From: Microbacterium sp. Leaf288
GTDB taxonomy: Bacteria > Actinomycetota > Actinomycetes > Actinomycetales > Microbacteriaceae
DNA length: 64,000 nucleotides
Direction of reading: 5' to 3'
NCBI RefSeq assembly: GCF_001422925.1
Contig: NZ_LMNI01000010.1
Coordinates: 540,778 to 604,777 of the forward strand
A model generated the notes under the pieces. The model did no database searches and was not told where the DNA came from. It saw nothing but the letters and a program-made list of their open reading frames with translations. The position numbers and the translations under genes are program-made. Shown here in pieces: positions 20,056-29,235 of this stretch. The first letter of the stretch is position 1; every line of letters begins with the position of its first letter.

Positions 20056-20769
20056 ATGTGCGGACGCTTCGTAGTGGCCAGCGCCGGCTCCGATCTGGTC
20101 GGGGTGCTGCGCGTCGACGTCGAGGGTGACGATCTCCCGGCTCCGTCCTTCAACGTGGCACCGACCGCCAGCGCCGCGATCGTGCTCGACTCGGCGAAGA
20201 CCGAGCCGCCGACCCGCCGGCTCGAGGCCGCCCGCTGGGGACTGATCCCTTCGTGGGCGAAAGACACCAAGATCGGTGCGCGGGCGTTCAACGCCCGGGC
20301 GGAGGAACTCGAAGACAAGCCCATGTTCCGCAGCGCTCTCGAGAAGCGCCGCGCGGTGGTGCCCGTGTCGGGCTACTACGAGTGGAAGAACGTCGACGGC
20401 ACCAAGATCCCCCACTACATCCATCCCGCCGACGGCGGGCCGCTGTTCCTCGCCGGGCTGTACGAGTGGTGGCGCGACAAGACCAAAGGCGACGACGACC
20501 CCGAGCGCTGGCTCCTGAGCTTCACGATCCTCACCCGCGACTCGATCGGCCACCTCGGCTCGATCCACGACCGCATGCCGCTGTTCCTCGACCCCGACCA
20601 TGCCGATGCCTGGCTCGACCCGACCACCGACAACGTGCGCGATGTGCTCGACGCGGCGATCGACGCGGCTCCCGCCCTCGCCGACACCCTCGACGACCAC
20701 GAGGTGTCGAAGGACGTCGGCAACGTACGCAACAATTCCCCTGAACTCATCGAGCCCGTCGAGGTCTGA
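20056..20769 (+). CDS. SOS response-associated peptidase family protein (SRAP; YedK/HMCES)
   Basis: 237 residues starting MCGRFVV, so Cys2 becomes the N-terminal catalytic residue after methionine removal. RWGLIPSWAKD, FNARAEELEDKPMF, VVPVSGYYEWK and SIHDRMPLFL are the family blocks carrying the active-site asparagine, glutamate and histidine. SRAP proteins form a thiazolidine crosslink with abasic sites in single-stranded DNA and so shield stalled forks. It starts leaderless, and the next gene is another separately promoted leaderless unit. No LexA box was seen. Confidence 0.93.
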   Translation: MCGRFVVASAGSDLVGVLRVDVEGDDLPAPSFNVAPTASAAIVLDSAKTEPPTRRLEAARWGLIPSWAKDTKIGARAFNARAEELEDKPMFRSALEKRRAVVPVSGYYEWKNVDGTKIPHYIHPADGGPLFLAGLYEWWRDKTKGDDDPERWLLSFTILTRDSIGHLGSIHDRMPLFLDPDHADAWLDPTTDNVRDVLDAAIDAAPALADTLDDHEVSKDVGNVRNNSPELIEPVEV

Positions 20770-20802
20770 CCCGCACCCAGCGCTCGCCGGGGCGCGCCCG
20801 CG

Positions 20803-20808
20803 TATCCT
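20803..20808 (+). promoter_or_regulatory. -10 box TATCCT, leaderless start
   Basis: TATCCT ends 6 nt before GTG 20815 with no ribosome site between. Confidence 0.55.
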
Positions 20809-20814
20809 CGAACG

Positions 20815-21687
20815 GTGACGATCGCGCCCCCTGAAACCCCGGTGCTCGCCGGCGGCGTGTGGCGCGAGCGCGAGGCGGCGCACGACGAGCGCGCGCGAGA
20901 ACTCACGGCCGCGCACCGCGCCCGGGCCGCGCGCGGTGAGAAGCACCCAGTCGAGGACTTCCTCTTCACCTACTACTCGTACAAGCCGGCTGTCCTGCAC
21001 CGCTGGCATCCCGGTGAGGGCCTCGAGTTGGCGGATGCCGCCTCCGACGCCCGCGCCGAATGGCGCTGGTACCGGCCCGGCAGCGTGCCCGGCGCCCTCG
21101 CCGTCGACGGTGAAGGTTTCCGCGCCGCGCGGGGCGCGCTCGTGGCGAACGTGGGGCGGATCCTCCGGGCCACGGCCGGCCGCACCCCCGGCTTCGGGTG
21201 CTTCGGTCTGCACGAGTGGGCCATGGTGTACCGGCAGCCGGAGCACCGGCATCCCGTTCCGCTCCGACTGGGGCAGGACGCGACCGACGCGGTGGTCGAG
21301 GCTCACGATCTCCGGTGCACGCACTTCGACGCATTCCGGTTCTTCACGCCCGACGCCGTTCCGCGCAACCGCGACGTACCCACGCGCGAGACCCAGTCCG
21401 CGCTCGAGCAACCCGGCTGCCTCCATGCCGGCATGGACCTGTACAAGTGGGCGGTCAAGCTCGGTCCTCTCGTGCCGGGCGAGGTGATGCTCGACGCGTT
21501 CGAGCTCGCCCGCGACATCCGCGTCCTCGACATGCGGGCGTCGCCGTACGATCTCGCGGACTGGGGCTACGCGCCCGTCCCGATCGAGACCGCGGGGGGC
21601 AAGGCGGCTTATGTCCGCGCGCAGCGCGGCTTCGCCGAGCGCGGACAGCTCCTCCGGGCCCGACTCATCGAGATCGCGGGCGCCTGA
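20815..21687 (+). CDS. Conserved actinobacterial protein of unknown function (often labelled 3-methyladenine DNA glycosylase)
   Basis: 290 residues, soluble, no signal peptide. WREREAAHDERARELTAAH, GEKHPVEDFLFTYYSYKPAVL, GFGCFGLHEWAMVYR, RCTHFDAFRFFTPDA and CLHAGMDLYKWAVKLGP are strongly patterned blocks with conserved His, Cys and Tyr residues that suggest an enzyme. As I recall it, database entries for this family carry the name 3-methyladenine DNA glycosylase, but I see no helix-hairpin-helix, AlkA or Mag motif and do not accept that function. It follows the DNA-repair gene for the SRAP protein and ends 1 bp before the convergent GH3 gene. Confidence 0.7.
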   Translation: MTIAPPETPVLAGGVWREREAAHDERARELTAAHRARAARGEKHPVEDFLFTYYSYKPAVLHRWHPGEGLELADAASDARAEWRWYRPGSVPGALAVDGEGFRAARGALVANVGRILRATAGRTPGFGCFGLHEWAMVYRQPEHRHPVPLRLGQDATDAVVEAHDLRCTHFDAFRFFTPDAVPRNRDVPTRETQSALEQPGCLHAGMDLYKWAVKLGPLVPGEVMLDAFELARDIRVLDMRASPYDLADWGYAPVPIETAGGKAAYVRAQRGFAERGQLLRARLIEIAGA

Positions 21688-21688
21688 C

Positions 21689-22894
21689 TCACTCGACCGG
21701 ATCCGTGCACGTGGTGCACGGCAGTTCTCCGCCTGCGGCCTCGGCGACGGCGAGCCGAAGCTCCATCACGCGCGTCGCCGCCTCCTCCAGACGCTCGGCC
21801 GGGACCGCGCCCGACTCCACCGCGGCGACGATGCCGTCGACGATCTGCGGAGCCGTCTCGGGCGTCGACGAGACCACCGTCAGCAGCATGTCGTTGCCGG
21901 CCGCGAGGGCGTTGACGGCATTCGCCACGGGGTCGGCGTACTCGGGGAGGCCGGAGCTCTGCAGCATGCCCAGGTCGTCGGTGATCGTCACGCCCTCGAA
22001 GCCCAGTTCATCGCGCGCGATCCGGTGCCATTCGGGCGACAGGCTCGCGGGCGCCGGATCGACGGCGGTGTACGCGAGATGGCCGAACATGAGAAGCTCG
22101 GCGCCGGCGTCGACTCCCGCCTGGAACGGGAGGGCGTCGGTGGCGCGCCACTGATCGAGCGGCATCGCGGTCGACGGGATCGAAGAGTGGGAGTCGCCGG
22201 GTGCCGCGCCGTGGCCGGGGAAATGCTTGAGCGTGGAGAAGACCTTCCCCTTCTCGCCGTTCACCGCGGCGGCCACGTGGGCGGCCGCGATGTCGGGTGT
22301 CGTGCCGAGGATGCGACGATGGATGAAGGAGTCGGGGTCGGCCGTGACGTCCGCCACGATGCCGAAGTTGACCGGGATGCCCGCCTGGCGCACCAGCGCC
22401 GAGCGCCCCGCGTACGCGGCCTCCACCGTGGCGGGATCGGCCTGCTGCAGCTCCAGCGGCGACGGAAGATCGTCCCACGGCAGCCGTGACACGTCGCCGC
22501 CCTCCTGGTCGATGGCGATGAGCGGCGGGTGCGCGGGGTCGACAGTGAGCGATGCGGTGATCGCCTCGAGCGCCGCCCCGTCCGCGGGGATGTTCGCGCC
22601 CATGAGCAGGAAGCCACCGGCATCGGTGGATTCCATGTACGAGCGCAGGGCCGCGGCATCCGTCGTCGGAATGTGCCCCATCACGACGCTCGCCGCGCGC
22701 TCCCGCAGCGACATCGACGAGACGGCCTGCTCGGCCGGCGAGAGACCTGTCGCATCGGGCGTCGGGGTCATCGTGACCGAGGGCGACGAGGTCGGCGACG
22801 GCTTCGCGGTGGGGGTCGCCGCACACGACGCGCAGACGATCGCCGCGGCTGCGACGACCGCGGCGAGCAGGAGGGAACGTCGCGCCGCAGTCAC
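21689..22894 (-). CDS. GH3 family lipoprotein, beta-N-acetylhexosaminidase (NagZ-like)
   Basis: 401 residues with a lipoprotein signal peptide and lipid-anchoring cysteine probably Cys24 in CASCAATPT, then a Ser/Thr/Pro linker. The GH3 barrel has IDQEGGDVSRLPW, the NagZ His/Asp loop KHFPGHGAAPGDSH and the nucleophile aspartate in ITDDLGML. NagZ-type enzymes remove N-acetylglucosamine from muropeptides; the extracytoplasmic anchor suggests wall turnover outside the membrane. It stands alone, convergent with the previous gene and 26 bp from the next. Confidence 0.87.
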   Translation of the reverse strand: MTAARRSLLLAAVVAAAAIVCASCAATPTAKPSPTSSPSVTMTPTPDATGLSPAEQAVSSMSLRERAASVVMGHIPTTDAAALRSYMESTDAGGFLLMGANIPADGAALEAITASLTVDPAHPPLIAIDQEGGDVSRLPWDDLPSPLELQQADPATVEAAYAGRSALVRQAGIPVNFGIVADVTADPDSFIHRRILGTTPDIAAAHVAAAVNGEKGKVFSTLKHFPGHGAAPGDSHSSIPSTAMPLDQWRATDALPFQAGVDAGAELLMFGHLAYTAVDPAPASLSPEWHRIARDELGFEGVTITDDLGMLQSSGLPEYADPVANAVNALAAGNDMLLTVVSSTPETAPQIVDGIVAAVESGAVPAERLEEAATRVMELRLAVAEAAGGELPCTTCTDPVE

Positions 22895-22920
22895 CCGAAC
22901 AGCCTAAGCGCGGACGGCGA

Positions 22921-24597
22921 TCAGTGGCGCGCGACGATGGCCGCGCCATCCGTCCCCGAAGGCAGCACACCATACTGCGCGCCGCGTTCCTCGCCCAGCC
23001 GGGCGGCGATGAACGTATCGGCGTCCTGTCCCGGTGCATGGCGCAGCATGAGGGACGCCTGGAAGGCGAGCGCGAGGTCCTCGCTGAGCCGACGGGCCTG
23101 TGACGGCGCCTCATCCGGATCGGCCGCGAGACGCCGCAGCAGGGCGAGGGTGCGTTCCACGTGCCGATCGAGGACCGCCGAAGCGCCCGCCGTGGCGGCG
23201 AGCTCGTCGGCGAAGGCCTCGCCCGACTCGCGGTCGCGCGTGAGCGCCCGCAGCACGTCGAGGGCGATGACGTTGCCCGATCCCTCCCAGATCGCCATGA
23301 CGGGCTGTTCGCGGTACCGACGGGCGAGCGGGAAGCTCTCGGTGTAGCCGTTGCCGCCGAGGCACTCGAGCGCTTCGTAGGCATGGTGAGGGCCGCGCTT
23401 GCACACCCAGTACTTCGACACCGGCGTGGCGAGACGGCGCAGCGCGATATCGCGATCGGATGCCTCGGCCTCGAAGAGCTGCGCGAGGCGCAGGCCGGTG
23501 AGCATCGCGGCTTCGTACTCGAGGGCGAGGTCCGCGAGCACGCCGGTCATGGCGGGCTGATCGACCAGGAGCGCGCCGAAGGCCTCGCGCCCGCGCGCGT
23601 GCCAGAGGGCCTCGGCGACCGACTGCCGCATGCCCGCGGCGGTGCCCAGCACGCAGTCGAGGCGCGTGCGCTGGACCATCTCGATGATCGCCCGGACACC
23701 ACGGCCGGGCTCGCCGATCAAGAACCCGACGGTCCCGTCGAACTCGACTTCCGCCGACGCGTTCGAGCGGTTGCCGAGCTTGTCTTTGAGCCGCTGGATG
23801 CGGAACGCGTTGCGCATCCCGTGCGGCAGGACACGGGGCACGAAGACGCACGTGAGGCCCTCTTCGACGCCTCCGCTGCGCGTGTGGGCGAGCACCAGGA
23901 AGCCGTCCGACATCGGGGCGGAGCAGAACCACTTGTGCCCTGTGAGCTGGTAGGCGTGTCCGCCCATCGACTCGCCGACGGTGGTGCCGGCGCGGACGTC
24001 GGAGCCGCCTTGCTTCTCGGTCATCGCCATCCCGATGAGGGCGCTCGCCTTGCCCCCGTCGACGATGAGCCGGGGGTCGTACTCGCGCGAGTACAGTCGC
24101 GGGAGCCACTCGTCGGCGACCCACGGTGATCCCTCGATCGAGGCGACAGCGGCGTGGGTCATCGACACCGGGCACGCGTGACCCGGCTCGACCTGCGCGA
24201 ACAGCATGAACATCGCCGCGCGGGCGACGTGCGCCCCCGGCCGCGGTTGCGCCCATGCCGAGGTGTGCGCGCCACGCGCGACCGCCTCGGCGATCACGCG
24301 GTGGTACGACGGGTCGTACTCGACCTCGTCGAGGCGGAAGCCCCACCGGTCGTGGGCGTGGGCGGCCGGGGTGTGGACGTTCGCGAGATCCGCGTCGCGC
24401 TGGAACGGCCCCGAGCCGACGAGCGCGCCGGCTTCACGGAGGCCGTCCTCGGCCCACTCCGCCCCGAACGCGCGCACCGCCGCGCCGAGGGGCGCATTCA
24501 GTGCGTATTCGTCCACGTCGACGCGCCAGGGCGGCTGGTTCTCCACGTAGTGCGTCGCCGCACCGATCACCCGCTGCCCCCGCGCGAACGAGGTCAT
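22921..24597 (-). CDS. AidB-like acyl-CoA dehydrogenase family protein
   Basis: 558 residues, about the size of E. coli AidB. TEKQGGSDVRAGTT, GHKWFCSAPMSDGFLVLA, RLKDKLGNRSNASAEVEF, and YEALECLGGNGYTESFPLARRYREQPVMAIWEGSGNV are AidB-branch motifs that bind FAD and form the active-site wall. AidB protects DNA during alkylation stress; some relatives act as acyl-CoA dehydrogenases. I chose ATG 24597, which overlaps the metallopeptidase stop by 4 bp (ATGA) and indicates translational coupling. The much longer open frame upstream is antisense coding noise. Confidence 0.86.
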   Translation of the reverse strand: MTSFARGQRVIGAATHYVENQPPWRVDVDEYALNAPLGAAVRAFGAEWAEDGLREAGALVGSGPFQRDADLANVHTPAAHAHDRWGFRLDEVEYDPSYHRVIAEAVARGAHTSAWAQPRPGAHVARAAMFMLFAQVEPGHACPVSMTHAAVASIEGSPWVADEWLPRLYSREYDPRLIVDGGKASALIGMAMTEKQGGSDVRAGTTVGESMGGHAYQLTGHKWFCSAPMSDGFLVLAHTRSGGVEEGLTCVFVPRVLPHGMRNAFRIQRLKDKLGNRSNASAEVEFDGTVGFLIGEPGRGVRAIIEMVQRTRLDCVLGTAAGMRQSVAEALWHARGREAFGALLVDQPAMTGVLADLALEYEAAMLTGLRLAQLFEAEASDRDIALRRLATPVSKYWVCKRGPHHAYEALECLGGNGYTESFPLARRYREQPVMAIWEGSGNVIALDVLRALTRDRESGEAFADELAATAGASAVLDRHVERTLALLRRLAADPDEAPSQARRLSEDLALAFQASLMLRHAPGQDADTFIAARLGEERGAQYGVLPSGTDGAAIVARH

Positions 24598-25691
24598 GAC
24601 GTCTCCGTCTCCCCCGCCCCGGCGCCCGCCATCGCGAGCGTGTACTGCTCCCCCGGGCTGAGCGGCGCGCGCGTCACGATGTCGTGGACGAAGGCGAGCT
24701 TGTGCCGCACCGGCGTCACGATCGTGAACGGATACAGGTCGCCGAAGCCCATCGACCGGTTGATGCGGTTGAACGCCTGCGACAGCCACTCCCAATCGGT
24801 GAGCAGCCTCTGGATCGGCTCGTTCTCGTACGACTCGAGCGGGACGACATCCGTGTCGCGGAGGTTCGTCACGGACGCATCGAGATGGATGCCGATGACC
24901 GCGGCCGTCTGCAGGGTGCCGGTGATGTGGAGGTAGTGGGCGAACGTCTCGGCGAAATCCTCCCACGGGTGCATCGTCGCGTACTCGGAGATGAAGGCCT
25001 CGTGCCAGTCGGAGGGCGCCCCGAACGAGTAGTGGCGCTTCAGGGCGTCGCGGTAGCTCGTGCGCTCGTCGCCGAAGAGCTCGCGACACCGCGCCCAGAG
25101 CTCGTCGTCGGTGAGGAGGACGTTCTGGTAGTAGTGACCGACCTCGTGCCGCAGATGGCCGAGGATCGTGCGGTACGGCTCGCCGAGCCGCACGCGCAGC
25201 GCCTCGCGGCGATCGTCGAGGCTCTCGGCCAGGTCGATTGTGATGATGCCGTTGGCGTGCCCGATCGTGACCGGCTTGCCGTCGGAGAGGCTGGAGATCA
25301 GGTCGAACCCGAGCCCGCCCTTCTCGACGTCCCACCCGACGATCGGCAGGCCGAGATCGGCGAGCTGCAGGAGGAGCCGGCGCTTCGCCTCCTCGGTCTT
25401 CGCGAGCTTCTCGAGCGCGACGGTGTCGTCCGCCGCCGGACGGCGGCGCGTGAGCCGGCAGGAGAAGCAGCGGCCGGCGGGCGCGTTCTCCCACACCAGC
25501 CAGTTGCACGCCCATTCGCGGTTCGAGCAGGTGTACCAGGTCTCGCCGTCGATGACGGCCTGGCCGTGACGGAGCCCGAAGAACTCGCGTGTCGGGATGT
25601 GGTAGCCGATCTCGGCTTCGCAGTTCGGACACTGCAGGGTGTCCAGGTAGACGAAGTGGCGACAATGCGGACAGCGGGGCTGCGAGGTCAC
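24594..25691 (-). CDS. Zinc-ribbon putative metallopeptidase (Peptidase_Mx type)
   Basis: 365 residues from GTG 25691. Two N-terminal zinc ribbons are visible: CPHC with CPNC at residues 7-27, and a second set in YTCSNREWACNW and GRCFSC. The C-terminal part has the gluzincin motif HLRHEVGHYYQ (HExxH) and a downstream EDFAETFAHYLHI glutamate/histidine block. This family is labelled putative zinc-binding metallopeptidase and its substrate is unknown. It is first in a coupled pair with the AidB-like gene. Confidence 0.82.
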   Translation of the reverse strand: MTSQPRCPHCRHFVYLDTLQCPNCEAEIGYHIPTREFFGLRHGQAVIDGETWYTCSNREWACNWLVWENAPAGRCFSCRLTRRRPAADDTVALEKLAKTEEAKRRLLLQLADLGLPIVGWDVEKGGLGFDLISSLSDGKPVTIGHANGIITIDLAESLDDRREALRVRLGEPYRTILGHLRHEVGHYYQNVLLTDDELWARCRELFGDERTSYRDALKRHYSFGAPSDWHEAFISEYATMHPWEDFAETFAHYLHITGTLQTAAVIGIHLDASVTNLRDTDVVPLESYENEPIQRLLTDWEWLSQAFNRINRSMGFGDLYPFTIVTPVRHKLAFVHDIVTRAPLSPGEQYTLAMAGAGAGETETS

Positions 25692-25732
25692 GCTCTCACC
25701 GTAGCGTGCCGGGGTCCGCGCGGACGCACGCG

Positions 25733-26872
25733 TCACGGCGCCTCGACGAGCTCCACCCGCAGGAGCAGATCGTCGCCGGGTCGCGGCGAGCCGCGTCCAT
25801 CGGTGTTGTTGGTCAGGAGCCACAGCGAGCCGTCTGTCGGCGCGACCACGTCGCGCAGTCGTCCGTGCTCGCCCACCAGGGCGGCGACGGGCTCGCCGCG
25901 CATCTTGCCGGCAGCCGTGTCGATCTGCCAGAGTCGCTCGCCGCGGAGCCCCGCCATGAAGACCGTGTCGCCGCGGGTGGCGATCCCGCTGGGACTCGCA
26001 TCGCTCGTCGGCCATTGCGCCACCGGATCGGTGAAGCCCTCCCGGTCGGAGATGCCCTCGACGGCCGGCCAGCCGTAGTTCGCGCCGGGTTCGATGCGAT
26101 TGAGCTCGTCCCAGGTGTTCTGACCGAACTCGCTGGCCCACATCGTGCCGTCCGCCGTCCAGGCGATCCCCTGGACGTTGCGATGTCCCATGGACCAGAC
26201 GCGCGTGTTCCACGGGTTGCCGGGAGCGGGGTCGCCGTCGACGGTGACGCGCAGGATCTTGCCGCCGAGGTCGTCCGGGTCCTGCGCGGCGTCGCGCCGC
26301 TGCGCATCCCCTGTCGTGACGTACAGGTAGCCGTCCGGCCCGAACGCGAGACGCCCGCCGTCGTGGGTGCTCGCCCGCGCTATGCCGTCGACGATGACCT
26401 CAGGCCCGCCCAGCTCGAAGGATCCCGGGTCGCCGAGCAGCGGCATCCGTGCCACGCGGTTGTCGTCGCTCGCGCCGAAGTAGGCGAAGAGCGTGCGCGC
26501 GCCGTCGGCCTCGTGCAGGGCAAGTCCGTGAAGGCCGGATTCGCCGCCCGACACCACAGCGGGGATGACGCCGACCGTGCGGACCCCACCGTCCGCGGTG
26601 AGCTCGAGCACCGTGCCGTCGCCGCGTTCGGAGATGAGCGCGCCGCCTCCGTCGAGGGGCACGACCGACCACGGCGCCACCAGCTCCGACGCGAGGGTTC
26701 CCGTGACCGACCCGGCACGCCACCAAGTCTCGGCTGCCGGGGCCGTGCTCGGGCCGATCGTGGGCGCCTGCGACGAGGGCGACGGCGACGGCGCCGGGGC
26801 GGTGCACCCGGCTGACGTGGTCAGCGCCAGGACGAGGCATCCGACCGCCGCCCACCGGGCGTCGCGTCTCAT
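25733..26872 (-). CDS. Glucose/sorbosone dehydrogenase-like (PQQ-type beta-propeller) lipoprotein
   Basis: 379 residues. Lipoprotein signal peptide with Cys23 in LTTSAGC, then a Ser/Pro linker. The propeller has GLHGLALHE, GRLAFGPDGYLYVTTGDA, DLGGKILRVTVDGDPAPGNPW, VWSMGHRNVQGIAW and WDELNRIEPGANYGWP, typical of soluble aldose-sugar dehydrogenases that use PQQ. It acts outside the membrane on sugars or related aldehydes; the exact substrate and the source of PQQ are unknown. ATG 26872 overlaps the VOC stop by 4 bp. Confidence 0.85.
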   Translation of the reverse strand: MRRDARWAAVGCLVLALTTSAGCTAPAPSPSPSSQAPTIGPSTAPAAETWWRAGSVTGTLASELVAPWSVVPLDGGGALISERGDGTVLELTADGGVRTVGVIPAVVSGGESGLHGLALHEADGARTLFAYFGASDDNRVARMPLLGDPGSFELGGPEVIVDGIARASTHDGGRLAFGPDGYLYVTTGDAQRRDAAQDPDDLGGKILRVTVDGDPAPGNPWNTRVWSMGHRNVQGIAWTADGTMWASEFGQNTWDELNRIEPGANYGWPAVEGISDREGFTDPVAQWPTSDASPSGIATRGDTVFMAGLRGERLWQIDTAAGKMRGEPVAALVGEHGRLRDVVAPTDGSLWLLTNNTDGRGSPRPGDDLLLRVELVEAP

Positions 26873-27345
26873 CCGTCCGCCACGGCAGCCTCGAGGGCCG
26901 CGAGGTCGATGCGGCGCATGCGGAGCATCGCCTGCACCGCGCGGTGGGCGATGTCAGGGTCGGGGTGGCGGATCAGCTCGACCAGCCGGTCGGGGATGAT
27001 CTGCCACGACAGGCCCCACCGGTCCTTGAGCCATCCGCAGGGCTGCTCCTGGCCGCCCTGCGCGGTGAGGGCGTCCCAGTAGCGGTCGACCTCGGCCTGG
27101 TCGCGGCAGGCGACGTACAGCGAGACAGCCTCGGTGAAGGGGAACTGCGGGCCGGCGTCCATGCCGAAGTAGTCGCGGCCGCCGAGCCGGAAGTGCACGT
27201 GCATGACCTTGCCGCCCATGCCCGGCACCTCGTCCGGGTAGCGGTCGATCGTGACGAGCTCGGAGTCCGGGATCAGCGCGGTGTAGAAGGTGACCGCCTC
27301 CTCCGCGGCATCGTCGAACCAGAGGAACGGGGTCACAGCGCTCAT
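26869..27345 (-). CDS. VOC family protein (PhnB-like)
   Basis: 158 residues from ATG 27345 (MSAVTPFLWFDDAAEEAVTFY). PFLWFDDAAEEAVTFYTALIPDSEL, GRDYFGMDAGPQFPFTEAVSLYVAC and GWLKDRWGLSWQIIPDRL are the PhnB/3-demethylubiquinone-like VOC pattern, and the metal-ligand histidine/glutamate set is reduced as is usual in this branch. Function is unknown. It overlaps the downstream lipoprotein gene by 4 bp, so the two are translated together. Confidence 0.85.
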   Translation of the reverse strand: MSAVTPFLWFDDAAEEAVTFYTALIPDSELVTIDRYPDEVPGMGGKVMHVHFRLGGRDYFGMDAGPQFPFTEAVSLYVACRDQAEVDRYWDALTAQGGQEQPCGWLKDRWGLSWQIIPDRLVELIRHPDPDIAHRAVQAMLRMRRIDLAALEAAVADG

Positions 27346-27389
27346 GCGCTCCACCCTTGTCGACGCGCCGCAGCCGCGCAATGGGCGGA

Positions 27390-28475
27390 CTACGGATGCA
27401 GCGTGCCGAGCCGCACCGTGACGCGCAGGCCGCCTTCCGGCCGGGCCATGAGCGCGAGCGTCCCGCCATGGGCCTCCGCGATGCTCCGGACGATCGCGAG
27501 GCCCAGCCCGACTCCGGCATGATCGCCGGTGCGGGCACGCTCGCTGCCGCGCTGGAACGGCTCGACCAGGGTGGCGGCGCGCGCCGGGCTGAGCACCTCG
27601 CCGGTGTTCTCGACGACGAGCTCCACCGTGTCGCCGCGTGCGGAGGTGATCACGTCGACCGTGCCGTGCTCGGGGAGGTTGTGGACGATGGCGTTGTGCA
27701 GCAGGTTCGACACGAGCTGGAGCAGCAGCGCGTCAGAGCCGCCGGTCCAGGCGGCGACGCCGCTCACGTGGACGGTCACGCCTCGGGCCTCGGCGAGCGG
27801 CAACAGCGTCTCCACGGCCTCCTCGGCGAGGAGTGACAGATCTACCGCGTCACGGGCGAATGAGCCCTGCTCCGCCCGGCTGAGCACCAGCAGCGCCTCG
27901 GTGAGGTCGATCGCGCGCGTGTTGACCGCGCGGAGCCGCTCGATGAGCGCGTCGACGTCCCGGTCGGGGTCGGTTCGGGCGACGTCGAGCAGGGTCTGGG
28001 TGATCGCCAGCGGCGTGCGCAGCTCATGCGAGGCGTTCGCTGCGAACCGCCGCTGTTCGGCGACGTGCGCCTCCAGGCGTGACAGCATCGCGTCGAAGCT
28101 GTCGGCCAGCTCGCGGAACTCGTCGTGGCGACCGGGGAGAGCGATCCGATGCGACAGCGAACCGCTCGCGGCGAGGCGCGTCGCCTCTGTGATCCGCGCC
28201 AGCGGCGCCAGCATCCGTCCGGCGAGGATCCAGCCGCCGAGCAGTCCGAACACGAGGAGGAAGATGAGCGCCCAGGAGGCCGCCGGCGTGAAGGCGCGGA
28301 CGAGGTCGCCGCGATTCGGGACGAAGGGCCCCGGGCCCGTGATCTGCCCGTCCGGAACGTATCTCAGCAGGAAGACCCCCACCACGGCGAGGAGCAGCCC
28401 GCCGGCCACCATCAGGAATCCGGCGTAGCTCAGGGTGAGCTTGAGCCGCACGCTCATGCCGGGTGCCCTAGTCAT
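27390..28475 (-). CDS. Sensor histidine kinase
   Basis: 361 residues. Membrane segments at about 13-38 and 66-88 enclose a short extracytoplasmic loop of about 28 residues. HAMP (ARMLAPLARITEATRLAASG region) is followed by the H-box ASHELRTPLA with His150, N-box NLLHNAIVHN and G-box GVGLGLAIV. The small loop suggests membrane or wall stress sensing instead of a large ligand domain. It overlaps the response-regulator gene by 8 bp and is its partner. Confidence 0.93.
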   Translation of the reverse strand: MTRAPGMSVRLKLTLSYAGFLMVAGGLLLAVVGVFLLRYVPDGQITGPGPFVPNRGDLVRAFTPAASWALIFLLVFGLLGGWILAGRMLAPLARITEATRLAASGSLSHRIALPGRHDEFRELADSFDAMLSRLEAHVAEQRRFAANASHELRTPLAITQTLLDVARTDPDRDVDALIERLRAVNTRAIDLTEALLVLSRAEQGSFARDAVDLSLLAEEAVETLLPLAEARGVTVHVSGVAAWTGGSDALLLQLVSNLLHNAIVHNLPEHGTVDVITSARGDTVELVVENTGEVLSPARAATLVEPFQRGSERARTGDHAGVGLGLAIVRSIAEAHGGTLALMARPEGGLRVTVRLGTLHP

Positions 28476-29148
28476 GCCGCGCGCTGTCGTCGACGTCGAT
28501 CCGGTAGCCGACTCCGGGGACGGTGGCGATGGCCCAGGGCTCCCCCAGTCGTTTGCGCAGGGCCGAGACCGTGATGCGCACCGCGTTCGTAAAGGGGTCG
28601 GCGTTCTCGTCCCACGCGCGTTCGAGCAGCTCCTCGGCGCTCACGACGCCGCCTTCGGCGCTCATCAGGACCTCCAGCACGGCGAACTGCTTGCGCGTCA
28701 CGGCGATGTAGCGCTCGTCGCGGTAGACCTCGCGCCGGAAAGCATCCAATCGGAGCCCCGCGAGCTCCCGGACCGGTGGCCGGATGTGGCCACGGCGACG
28801 ATCCAGCGCCCGCAGCCGCAGCACGAGCTCCTGCAGGTCGAACGGCTTCGTGAGGTAGTCGTCGGCGCCCAGCTCGAATCCGGTCGCCTTGTCGTCGATA
28901 CGGTCCGCCGCCGTGAGCATCAGGATCGGGATGCCGCTGCCGGATCGCACGATGTGCGCGGCCACTTCGTCGCCCGACAAGCCGGGAATATCGCGATCGA
29001 GCACGACGATGTCGTAGCTGTTGATGCTCAGCAGCTCCAGCGCGGTGTCGCCGTCGCCGGCGATGTCGGCCGCGATCGCCTCGAGGCGCAGCCCGTCACG
29101 GATCGCTTCCGCCATCAGGGGCTCGTCCTCCACCACCAGCACGCGCAT
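28468..29148 (-). CDS. OmpR-type response regulator
   Basis: 226 residues from ATG 29148 (MRVLVVEDEP). The receiver domain has the phospho-acceptor Asp51 in VVLDRDIPG and KPFDLQEL with the conserved lysine. The C-terminal winged helix has RLDAFRREV, VTRKQFAVLEVLMSAEGGVVSAEELLERAWDENADPFTNAVRITVSALRKRLGEPW. It lies 87 bp from the divergent VanY-type gene, which makes that gene a natural regulatory target. The N-terminal extension up to 29214 lacks family support. Confidence 0.93.
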   Translation of the reverse strand: MRVLVVEDEPLMAEAIRDGLRLEAIAADIAGDGDTALELLSINSYDIVVLDRDIPGLSGDEVAAHIVRSGSGIPILMLTAADRIDDKATGFELGADDYLTKPFDLQELVLRLRALDRRRGHIRPPVRELAGLRLDAFRREVYRDERYIAVTRKQFAVLEVLMSAEGGVVSAEELLERAWDENADPFTNAVRITVSALRKRLGEPWAIATVPGVGYRIDVDDSARHD

Positions 29149-29235
29149 GCCCTCGATGCTACGAGCCGGTGCATATCGTCCGCGTATCCGAAACTGCATA
29201 CCCTCTCGCAACACGCGCGCACGTCAGCTGGGAGC

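Noticed and set aside
20815..21687. Calling this gene a 3-methyladenine DNA glycosylase
   Set aside because: No helix-hairpin-helix or other glycosylase motif is visible; the name appears to be carried over in databases.
22921..25665. 914-residue fusion of the AidB-like protein with upstream sequence
   Set aside because: The N-terminal 355 residues are a shifted frame of the metallopeptidase gene; the ATGA overlap at 24594-24597 marks two genes.
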